Part shown: piece by piece, positions 34,939 through 42,655 of the stretch | Layout: every line of letters begins with the position of its first letter | How positions within the stretch are numbered: position 1 is the first letter of the stretch | Notes under the pieces: generated by a model | What the model saw: the letters and a program-made list of their open reading frames with translations, nothing else | What the model was told of the DNA's origin: nothing | Databases searched by the model: none | Assembly: GCF_000622385.1 (NCBI RefSeq) | Contig: NZ_JASD01000008.1 | Location: 930,001 to 994,000 of the forward strand | Length of the DNA: 64,000 nt | Direction: 5' to 3' | Source of the DNA: Sulfitobacter noctilucicola | GTDB taxonomy: Bacteria; Pseudomonadota; Alphaproteobacteria; Rhodobacterales; Rhodobacteraceae | Position numbers and translations under genes: made by a program

Positions 34939-36339
34939 GTGGCGAAAGCAAAGAAACCAGCGTCCGACAGCAAGTCGAGCACACCGGAATCCAACGATAC
35001 ATCGCCAGAAAAGACAGGTGCAGCACCAAAGGCTTCGACAACAAAAAGCAAAACACCTTCTGCAGCAAGTAAAGCCACCTCGGCGAAGAGCGGCGCGTCA
35101 ACAGCCTCCAAATCGACATCTAGCGAGGCATCGAGCAGCCCTGCGCCAAAAAAGAGCACAGCCTCTAAGAGCGCTGCGGCAAGTTCGAAGGCTGCGTCAA
35201 GCACCAGTGGTACATCTGGCGTGCCCAAGACACAGCCAACCAAAAAAGATGCTGCGAAGCCGACAGAGGCTGCAAAAGCCACCGATCCTAAAACGACCAC
35301 ACCCGATACTTCAACATCATCAGATGCAAAACCGGAACCAACCAGGTCGACCTCCGCTGAAACAGCAGCGACTACTACAGCGGTTGCGGCAACAAGCAGC
35401 TTGCCCGCCACAACACCGCCGCCCGAAGAAAAACGCAGTATTTTCTGGCCGCTGGTTCTGGGTGGGATGATTGCAGGTGGGATCGGTTTTGCCGCATCCG
35501 AATTGAATGTGTTCAATACCCGTGTTGATACGGACCGGATTTCCCAATCTCTTGACGCTCAGGGTGAACGGCTAGCGGCGCTCGAAGCTGTTGAACCGAC
35601 CGCGCCCGAAACGCCTGATCTAAGTGGTATCGAAGCAGGCATTGCCAGCATCGAAACGATGGTTGGTGAATTTGAGGAGCGTCTGAAAGAGCTGGAAGGC
35701 CGACCCGTTGTCGCAGGTGACGGTTCTGCCCAATACGCGCAGGACCTTGCTGCATTGCAAACCTCTGTCGAGGAGCAGAAAGCGGAGATTGACCGCTTGC
35801 TTGAGAATGCCCAGAGCATCGAAGAGGCGACCTCGGAGGCGGCACAGCGTGCAGATGTACAAGCCGCTTTGGCCAAGATCATGTCAGCCATGACCACTGG
35901 CTCAAGCTTTGAATCCGAGGTTGGCGATTTGCAGAACAGTGGAATATCCGATGTGCCGGAAGCACTGGCAGGACCCGCCGCTGACGGTGTGGCCACCTTG
36001 TTGAAGCTGCAGACAGATTATCCCGATCAGGCACGCGCGGCCCTTTCCACGGCACGTGCTTCTGGCGCAGACGATGGTGAAGCAGGTCTGGGTGGTTTTC
36101 TGAAACGTCAGTTGGGCGCGCGTTCTGTCGCGCCACGTGATGGCGCAGGGCCCGATGCCGTACTGTCACGCGCAGAAGCGGCCGTACGCGACGGGCAGAT
36201 ATCTCAAGCGTTGACCGAGATCGAAACGCTCCCCCCCGAGGCGCAGGACGCCATGGCAGACTGGATTGCCGCCGCCCGCGCCCGCGCGGACGCCGAAGCT
36301 GCCGTACAAGACCTGTCGCAACGCCTGACGGCAAACTGA
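34939..36339 (+). CDS. alphaproteobacterial Mic60 (mitofilin) homologue
   Basis: Inner-membrane protein related to mitochondrial Mic60, which shapes membranes at cristae and intracytoplasmic membrane junctions. From GTG 34939 (AAGGG seven bases upstream, better spaced than ATG 34933) it has 466 residues. Residues 1-165 are a low-complexity Ser/Thr/Ala/Lys/Pro tail; one membrane helix lies at about 168-186 (WPLVLGGMIAGGIGFA); then come coiled-coil stretches at about 205-300 and a C-terminal mitofilin domain (RAEAAVRDGQISQALTEIETLP and ADWIAAARARADAE, quoted in part). It sits between hemD and hemY. Confidence 0.88.
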   Translation: MAKAKKPASDSKSSTPESNDTSPEKTGAAPKASTTKSKTPSAASKATSAKSGASTASKSTSSEASSSPAPKKSTASKSAAASSKAASSTSGTSGVPKTQPTKKDAAKPTEAAKATDPKTTTPDTSTSSDAKPEPTRSTSAETAATTTAVAATSSLPATTPPPEEKRSIFWPLVLGGMIAGGIGFAASELNVFNTRVDTDRISQSLDAQGERLAALEAVEPTAPETPDLSGIEAGIASIETMVGEFEERLKELEGRPVVAGDGSAQYAQDLAALQTSVEEQKAEIDRLLENAQSIEEATSEAAQRADVQAALAKIMSAMTTGSSFESEVGDLQNSGISDVPEALAGPAADGVATLLKLQTDYPDQARAALSTARASGADDGEAGLGGFLKRQLGARSVAPRDGAGPDAVLSRAEAAVRDGQISQALTEIETLPPEAQDAMADWIAAARARADAEAAVQDLSQRLTAN

Positions 36340-36352
36340 GAAAGTTGAATTT

Positions 36353-37861
36353 ATGTTGTGGTCATTGATCAAGATTGTCGTTTTTGTTGCCGTGGTGGCG
36401 GCGTTGGCGTGGGGTGCAGGCTATCTTCTGGAAAGCCAGGGCGGCGTTCAGGTTACTGTCTTGGGTACAGAATTCAGCTTTGGACCTTTACAGTCGGTTA
36501 TCGCGGTCATTGTCCTGTTGGTTGCGGTTTGGCTTTTGCTCAAGATTTTTTCGTTGCTGGTGGCCACGTGGAAATTCCTTAACGGCGATGAGACTGCGCT
36601 GTCCCGCTATTTTGACCGCAACAGAGAACGCAAGGGATTCGACGCTTTGTCCGAAGGTCTGATGGCGCTTGCCAGCGGCGAGGGGCGTGTCGCACTGGCA
36701 AAAGCGCAGAAGGCTGACAAATATCTGAACAAGCCTGCGCTGACCAACTTGCTGACAGCACAAGCTGCCGAACTTGCCGGTGATCGCAAGATGGCAGAAG
36801 AAACATACCGCAAGCTGGTGGCTGACGAATCCACGCGTTTTGTCGGTGTGCGTGGCATCATGAAACAAAAGCTGGCTGAAGGGGATACCGACACAGCCCT
36901 GAAGCTTGCGGAGAAAGCCTTTGCGCTTAAACCCAAGCACGGGGAAACAGGTGATATTCTGCTTCAGCTTCAGGCACAGAAAGAAGACTGGACCGGTGCG
37001 CGTAAAACGCTGAGCGCCAAGTTGAAGAACGGCCAGTTGCCGCGCGACGTCCATAAACGCCGCGACGCGGTACTGGCGCTTTCCGAAGCGCGTGAAGTGT
37101 TCGACGAAGGCAACGATATAGCCGCCCGCGAATCCGCTATCGAAGCAAACCGTATGTCGCCTGATCTGATCCCGGCCGCTGTAATGGCAGCGCGTGGATA
37201 TATCGAGCAGGGCAAACCACGTTATGCAGCGCGTGTACTGGCAAAGGGATGGAGCGTTCATCCCCATCCTGATCTTGCCGCCGCATTTGCGGAGATCGAA
37301 CCGGATGAAAAGCCCGCAGCGCGCATCAAGCGCTTTAAGGCATTGACCAAATCAAAGCCGGATCATCCCGAAACCAAGATGCTGAACGCCGAGCTTTTCA
37401 TCGCTGACGAAGATTTTCCTGCAGCACGTCGTGCGCTGGGCGATTTGGTGGAAACAGACCCGACTGCACGTTCTGTCACCTTGATGGCAGCAATTGAACG
37501 AGGCGAGGGTGCATCAGATACCGTTGTGAAAGGCTGGCTTGCTCGCGCGCTGACAGTTTCGCGTGGCCCGCAATGGATTTGCGACAATTGCCAGCACATC
37601 CATCATGATTGGGCACCGATGTGCACCAACTGCAAAAGCTTCGATACACTGACCTGGAAAACCCCGCCTATGTCCGAAGTCGCGATGCCGGGTGGCGTGC
37701 AGATGCTGCCGCTGATTGTTGGTGCGGTTGAGGACCAGTCCGGTGCTGACGGCGCGGGCGCTGTGGCGACGGTCTCTGATATCGAAGAAGCGCAGCTGGT
37801 AACTGATCCGCCGGCAATGTCTTCGGAAGCTACAGATAAGGACGGAAAAACAGCCTCTTAG
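36353..37861 (+). CDS. hemY: HemY-like TPR membrane protein with C-terminal zinc-ribbon
   Basis: 502 residues: two N-terminal membrane helices (about 4-26 and 46-70), then TPR-like helical repeats, e.g. ALKLAEKAFALKPKHGETGDILLQL (quoted in part ALKLAEKAFALKP). Near the C-terminus two CxxC pairs (Cys410, Cys413, Cys424, Cys427, in ICDNC and CTNC) resemble the rubredoxin-like metal site of LapB. HemY proteins of this family act in the heme branch context, but their exact function is not settled. It follows mic60 by 13 bp, likely one operon. Confidence 0.9.
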   Translation: MLWSLIKIVVFVAVVAALAWGAGYLLESQGGVQVTVLGTEFSFGPLQSVIAVIVLLVAVWLLLKIFSLLVATWKFLNGDETALSRYFDRNRERKGFDALSEGLMALASGEGRVALAKAQKADKYLNKPALTNLLTAQAAELAGDRKMAEETYRKLVADESTRFVGVRGIMKQKLAEGDTDTALKLAEKAFALKPKHGETGDILLQLQAQKEDWTGARKTLSAKLKNGQLPRDVHKRRDAVLALSEAREVFDEGNDIAARESAIEANRMSPDLIPAAVMAARGYIEQGKPRYAARVLAKGWSVHPHPDLAAAFAEIEPDEKPAARIKRFKALTKSKPDHPETKMLNAELFIADEDFPAARRALGDLVETDPTARSVTLMAAIERGEGASDTVVKGWLARALTVSRGPQWICDNCQHIHHDWAPMCTNCKSFDTLTWKTPPMSEVAMPGGVQMLPLIVGAVEDQSGADGAGAVATVSDIEEAQLVTDPPAMSSEATDKDGKTAS

Positions 37862-37864
37862 GGG

Positions 37865-38650
37865 CTATTTTCCTTTCCAGACCGGATCACGTTTTTCAGC
37901 AAAGGCGCGCGCGCCTTCCAGTTGGTCATCCGAGGAGTAAAGAATGTCCACGCTTGGTAGCTGGCGCTGGGTAATGCGGTTCATTGCATCCTGAAACTTG
38001 GAATCTTCCGCATCCCGAACGATCTCTTTGATCGCGGCATAAACAAGCGGAGGGCCCGAGGCCAGCAGTTCGGCAAGCGCCCATGCGCGCTCCATTAGTT
38101 GGCCAGCAGGAACCACTTCGTTGATCAAACCCCATGACTTTGCTTCGGAGGTATCGAACCAACGGCCTGTCAACAAAAGCTCCATTGCGATGTGGTAGGG
38201 GATGCGCTTGGGAAGTTTGACGGAGGCGGCATCGGCCACCGTACCCGAACGGATTTCGGGCAGGGCAAAGGTGGCACTATCAGATGCAATGATCATGTCT
38301 GCGCTTAGGGCAAGCTCCAATCCCCCTCCGCAAGCGATGCCGTTCACTGCCGCGATAATCGGTTTGTTCAGACCGCGCATTTCCTGAATGCCGCCGAAGC
38401 CGCCAACACCGTAGTCACCATCGACAGCATCACCATCAGATGCGGCCTTAAGATCCCAACCGGGACAAAAGAACTTGTCGCCCGCACCTGTAATGATGGC
38501 GACGCGAAGATCAGGATCATCCCGAAAGTCCCGAAATACCTCGCCCATCAGGCGCGACGTCTTGAGGTCGATGGCATTTGCTTTTGGCCGGTCCAGCGTA
38601 ACTTCGAGGATTGGTCCCTCACGGCGGGTTTTGACGGGGCTGTCCGACAT
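37865..38650 (-). CDS. caiD: CaiD-like crotonobetainyl-CoA hydratase (crotonase family)
   Basis: 261-residue enoyl-CoA hydratase/isomerase family protein. It resembles E. coli CaiD throughout: ILEVTLDRPKANAIDLKT, FRDDPDLRVAIITGAGDKFF, GWDLKAA, the oxyanion-hole CGGGLELALSADM region and the final FAEKRDPVWKG. CaiD hydrates crotonobetainyl-CoA to carnitinyl-CoA. It is the last gene of a three-gene minus-strand operon with an acyl-CoA ligase and an acyl-CoA dehydrogenase. No carnitine transporter or CaiB-type transferase is in view, so another branched or quaternary acyl-CoA is possible. Confidence 0.8.
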   Translation of the reverse strand: MSDSPVKTRREGPILEVTLDRPKANAIDLKTSRLMGEVFRDFRDDPDLRVAIITGAGDKFFCPGWDLKAASDGDAVDGDYGVGGFGGIQEMRGLNKPIIAAVNGIACGGGLELALSADMIIASDSATFALPEIRSGTVADAASVKLPKRIPYHIAMELLLTGRWFDTSEAKSWGLINEVVPAGQLMERAWALAELLASGPPLVYAAIKEIVRDAEDSKFQDAMNRITQRQLPSVDILYSSDDQLEGARAFAEKRDPVWKGK

Positions 38651-38661
38651 AAGCAGTCCTT

Positions 38662-40692
38662 TCAGGGTTTTCGCCGCAGAAGCGCGTCAACGGCGATGGT
38701 ATCGGTCGAGGTGCAGATAAGAGGGTTAATTTCGATTTCCTGCAAGGTGTCGCGGTGTTCAATCGCATAGTTCTGGACGGCACGTATTGCTGCCAGAAGA
38801 GACGGCATATCAACCGGGTCCGCCCCTCTGTAGCCCCGCAGGACCGGGGCAAGTCTGAGCGTTTGAAGCGCTTCTGTGATTTCGTCGTCCGTCGCGGGCA
38901 GCAAAAGCGTTGCCGTATCCGCAAGGAGTTCGGTCAAGGTGCCGCCAGCGCCAAGGGTAAGGATGAAGCCGTGAACAGGATCATTCAGGACGCCAACCAA
39001 AAGTTCTGTCACCGTCCCTGTAATCATTTCCTCGATCAGGAATCCGGTCGCGTCCATTGTGCGGGCTGCGTCTAGTGTCTGTTCCTTGTTGGCAAGATTT
39101 AGCCTTACAGCGTTAGCTTCCGTTTTATGGGCAATGCCTTCGCCCTTTAGAACCTGCGGATAGCCGACAGTGTCTGCGGCTGTTTCGATTTGCGGAAGGG
39201 TTTCGCATCGGCAGGAGAAGGGAACGCGCAAACCCTGAAGCGCCAGCGCCGCTTTGGCCTCCCGTTCCGTCAAAACATCGGAAGGTCCGCCGCTATTCGG
39301 CAAAAGCAGGGGTGCGCTGTTGTAGCCCTTGCAAGAGGCAGCGGCCGCAGCAGCGCCAAGCGCTTCGGTCAGGCCGGAAAAAGGTACAACTCCGGCTTCC
39401 AGAAGTTGCGTTGCTACGGCCTCGGGCATCAGTTCGGGAAGAGTTGAAGCCATCCCGTAACGACGCCCCGTCCGCGCGGATGCGGCAATGGTTGCCTCAA
39501 TAACACAATCCCAGTCGGAAGGATCACAATGATCGGCGCGGGGGAAGTCAACGATCAGAATAGTAAGGGCAATGTCCGACCCCGAAAGCGCGGCAAAAGT
39601 GCGGGTCATCGCGCCAACATCGCGCCAGATATAGGTGTGATAGTCGAGCGGGTTCGCCAGTGCGACACGAGGACCAAGAGCACTTCGCAGATCCGTGGTT
39701 TGTTGCTCGTTTAGGGCGGGAAATGTGACACCACAATTTAGGCCGGTGTCGGCGGAAAGGCTTGCTTCTCCGCCGGAACAACTAATCGTTGCAATCGCAT
39801 TTGAGGGAAGGGGGCCACCGGCATGTAGCAGCTTGAGCGTTTCAAGAAATGTTGGCAGGTCGTTGACGCGCGCAATCCCAAGGCGGCGCAACAAAGCTGT
39901 TGCACCTGCATCATGTCCCGCCAGCGAAGCCGTATGCGAAACCGTCGCAGCTTGTGCCTGATCCGAGCGCCCGACTTTGATGGCGACGATCGATTTACCC
40001 ACCTGATGGGCATGCGCTGCCAATGCCTCGAACGCGCGCAGATCACCGATCCCTTCAATATGCAGTCCAAGCGCGGTGACGCGGGGATCATCCAGCAGTG
40101 TTCTGCCAATATCGGCCAGCCCTGCCTGCGCCTGATTGCCCGCGGTCACGACATATGCCAGCGGCAATCCACGCGTTTGCATGGTCAGGTTGATCGCAAT
40201 ATTCGAGCTTTGTGTAATGATCGCCACGCCGCTCTTTACGGATTTCCCTCCATGTTGGTCGGGCCACAGCAAGGCACCGTCAAGGTAGTTCACATAGCCA
40301 TAGCAATTTGGCCCGAGGATCGGCATCTTGCCTGCGGCCTTGAGAAGTTCAGCCTGAAGATCGGCACTGCTTGAATCTTCTGCCTGTGCCTCCAGAAAAC
40401 CTGATGCGAAACAGACAGCACCGCCCGCATCCATGTCAGCAAGGGTACGTACGATCTTGATAGTTGTCTCGCGGTTGACTCCGATAAAGGTGGCATCAGG
40501 CGCAGAAGGAAGCGCATCAACGCTGCGGAAAACCGGCAGCGTTTCAATGGTGTCTGCGCTGGGGTGGACGGGCCAGATATTACCACTGAACCCCATCTTT
40601 CGGCTTTGCAGGATCACCTGTGTACACCACGCGCCTCCGCCCACCACCGCAATGCTTTGCGGACGCAGAAGCCGGTCCAGATCTAGCGTCAT
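38662..40692 (-). CDS. ADP-forming (NDP-forming) acyl-CoA synthetase, fused alpha-beta
   Basis: 676-residue enzyme that makes an acyl-CoA with ATP giving ADP. Order of domains: CoA-binding (LLRPQSIAVVGGG at 8-20, VHPSADTIETLPVF), succinyl-CoA-ligase-like part with the phosphohistidine region TVSHTASLAGHDA, GNQAQAGLADIG, then ATP-grasp (LKGEGIAHKTEANAVRL and LIEEMITG, LLVGVLNDPVHGFIL, quoted in part). It overlaps the dehydrogenase stop by one base and lies 11 bp before the CaiD-like gene. It may take the place of CaiC (AMP-forming) in activating the substrate. Confidence 0.88.
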   Translation of the reverse strand: MTLDLDRLLRPQSIAVVGGGAWCTQVILQSRKMGFSGNIWPVHPSADTIETLPVFRSVDALPSAPDATFIGVNRETTIKIVRTLADMDAGGAVCFASGFLEAQAEDSSSADLQAELLKAAGKMPILGPNCYGYVNYLDGALLWPDQHGGKSVKSGVAIITQSSNIAINLTMQTRGLPLAYVVTAGNQAQAGLADIGRTLLDDPRVTALGLHIEGIGDLRAFEALAAHAHQVGKSIVAIKVGRSDQAQAATVSHTASLAGHDAGATALLRRLGIARVNDLPTFLETLKLLHAGGPLPSNAIATISCSGGEASLSADTGLNCGVTFPALNEQQTTDLRSALGPRVALANPLDYHTYIWRDVGAMTRTFAALSGSDIALTILIVDFPRADHCDPSDWDCVIEATIAASARTGRRYGMASTLPELMPEAVATQLLEAGVVPFSGLTEALGAAAAAASCKGYNSAPLLLPNSGGPSDVLTEREAKAALALQGLRVPFSCRCETLPQIETAADTVGYPQVLKGEGIAHKTEANAVRLNLANKEQTLDAARTMDATGFLIEEMITGTVTELLVGVLNDPVHGFILTLGAGGTLTELLADTATLLLPATDDEITEALQTLRLAPVLRGYRGADPVDMPSLLAAIRAVQNYAIEHRDTLQEIEINPLICTSTDTIAVDALLRRKP

Positions 40693-41852
40693 CAGGCCCC
40701 CAAAGGCCGCAACAGATCACGCGAGATGATATGCCGCTGAATCTCGGAAGTGCCGTCCCAGATACGTTCAACCCTGGCATCACGCCAGAAACGCTCGATC
40801 GGGAAATCGTCCATCAACCCCATGCCACCGAAAATCTGCAACGTCGTGTCTGTTACGCGGGCCAGCGCTTCTGACGCATAGAGTTTAGCGGAGGCGATTT
40901 CGCGGTTTGCCGGCATCCGCTGATCCAACCTCCACGCCGCCGCGAGGGTCAGCCAGTCGGCAGCGTCGATTTCGGTGATCATATCGGCGATCTGGAAACT
41001 GACACCCTGAAACTTGCCGATTTTCTGACCGAACTGTTCACGCTCCGCCGCATAGTTCAGAGCGTAGTCAAAGCACCTTCGTGCTCTGCCCACGCTGAAT
41101 GCAGCGACCGTGATGCGCGTGGCATAGAGCCATTCGTTCATTACCGCGAAACCACCGTCAACCTCGCCCAAGACCTGCGCATCTGGCAAACGACAGTTAT
41201 CAAAATACAGGATACAGTTTTTGTATCCCTTGTGGCTGACAGAGCTGTATCCGTCGCGCACTTCAAATCCGGGCGTGCCGCGATCCACCAGAAATGTTGT
41301 AATCCGTTTCTTGGGGCCTTTCGGCGTCTCATCAACACCGGTGGCAATGAAGACGATGAAAAAATCGGCGTGTTCCGCGCCGGAGATGAAGTGCTTTGAT
41401 CCGTTCACAACCCAATCACCGCCGTCGCGTGTGGCCGTACATTTCATCCCCCGCACATCCGACCCTGCGCCGGGCTCGGTCATCGCCAGCGCGTCCATTC
41501 GCTCACCGCGAACGGCAGGCAAAAGATAACGTTCGCGTTGTTCCGCGTTGCAGGCCATCAATATGTTCTGTGGACGGCCAAAGAAGTGGGTGAGCGCCAT
41601 TGATCCACGTCCAAGCTCGCGTTCTACTAGCGTGAAATCGACATGGGACAGTCCAGCACCGCCGACCTCTTCGGGGAAGTTGCAGGCATAAAACCCAAGG
41701 TCGATAACCTTCTGTTTTATATCTTCGCCCAAGCCCTTTGGCACCTGTCCCGTCCGCTCGACTTCGGCTTCGTGAGGGTAAATCTCGTTTTCTACAAAAC
41801 TGCGCACAGTAGAGACGATCATCTCTTGTTCGTCACTCAGACCAAAGTGCAT
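40692..41852 (-). CDS. acyl-CoA dehydrogenase (CaiA-like context)
   Basis: FAD-dependent alpha-beta dehydrogenase of an acyl-CoA, 386 residues. It has MTEPGAGSDV, the substrate loop VNGSKHFISGAEHADFF, FGQKIGKFQGVSFQIADM and YASEALARVTDTTLQIFGGMG (quoted in part), and the C-terminal IWDGTSEIQRHIISRDLLRPLGA. The base corresponding to the catalytic Glu of medium-chain enzymes (IYEGTSQIQ) is Asp. First gene of the operon; a 160-bp divergent region separates it from the polysaccharide locus. Confidence 0.9.
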   Translation of the reverse strand: MHFGLSDEQEMIVSTVRSFVENEIYPHEAEVERTGQVPKGLGEDIKQKVIDLGFYACNFPEEVGGAGLSHVDFTLVERELGRGSMALTHFFGRPQNILMACNAEQRERYLLPAVRGERMDALAMTEPGAGSDVRGMKCTATRDGGDWVVNGSKHFISGAEHADFFIVFIATGVDETPKGPKKRITTFLVDRGTPGFEVRDGYSSVSHKGYKNCILYFDNCRLPDAQVLGEVDGGFAVMNEWLYATRITVAAFSVGRARRCFDYALNYAAEREQFGQKIGKFQGVSFQIADMITEIDAADWLTLAAAWRLDQRMPANREIASAKLYASEALARVTDTTLQIFGGMGLMDDFPIERFWRDARVERIWDGTSEIQRHIISRDLLRPLGA

Positions 41853-42012
41853 TTAGGTATCCCGTTTCGTCGCTGCTTTGGGCGATCTTATGCGGAACGA
41901 AACGGAATTCTATCGCAAAAGAGACGATATTAATCTTCTCTTTACCGCTTTTGGGGCAGAACGAAATGAAGAGGCTGCCGTGCAATGCGGTGGCTGAAGG
42001 ATAAGGCTGGTT

Positions 42013-42654
42013 ATGATCCGTTCATTCAAGACGCCCTTCACCCGGCCCCAGTTGGGTGCCTACCACAAGGGCGTGATGCATTATCACTACCGCGACGTGA
42101 TGTGTAATAAGTCACCGATTGATATCGCGCTGTATCTGCACCTGTTTCATGCGGTCAAACCGGGCTCATTTATTGAGATCGGTACAAAACACGGCGGCTC
42201 GGCCTTGATGTTCCGTGATGTGGCCAAAATGTACGACTTTGACACCCAGATTGTCACGATAGATACCGCCCCACCTGATGCAGACGACCGATTTGACGGC
42301 ATCAGTTTTGTGAAGGGCGATGTCATGGCGCTAGAGGATACATTCACACAGAATGCCCTGTTTGACCTGCCGCGCCCCTGGATTTTATCCGAAGACAGCG
42401 CGCATACCTATGATGCCTGTATGGCAGTGCTGGACTTCGGTGCGACCCATCTGAAAGCGGGTGAATACCTCATCATGGAAGACAGCGTTTTGGCGGAGCT
42501 TGATCTGGCCGACCGGTTTGATGGCGGCCCCAGCCGTGCGCTTGAGGCATTTCTGACCGCCCGTCCGGATATCTACGAAATAGACACATCTTACTGTGAT
42601 ATGTTCGGGGTCAACGCGACGACGAACCCCAACGGCTATCTAAGGCGGCTGTGA
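42013..42654 (+). CDS. CmcI-like SAM-dependent methyltransferase/hydroxylase-family protein
   Basis: 213-residue class I Rossmann protein. Motif I is FIEIGTKHGGSALMF (53-67), then IDTAPPDADDRF, WILSEDSAHTYDACM and EYLIMEDSVL, matching the CmcI (cephalosporin hydroxylase) and rhamnosyl O-methyltransferase family, which usually methylates sugars. It starts the plus-strand part of the polysaccharide locus, one base before the FkbH-like gene. A glycan O-methyltransferase role is inference. Confidence 0.75.
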   Translation: MIRSFKTPFTRPQLGAYHKGVMHYHYRDVMCNKSPIDIALYLHLFHAVKPGSFIEIGTKHGGSALMFRDVAKMYDFDTQIVTIDTAPPDADDRFDGISFVKGDVMALEDTFTQNALFDLPRPWILSEDSAHTYDACMAVLDFGATHLKAGEYLIMEDSVLAELDLADRFDGGPSRALEAFLTARPDIYEIDTSYCDMFGVNATTNPNGYLRRL

Positions 42655-42655
42655 T

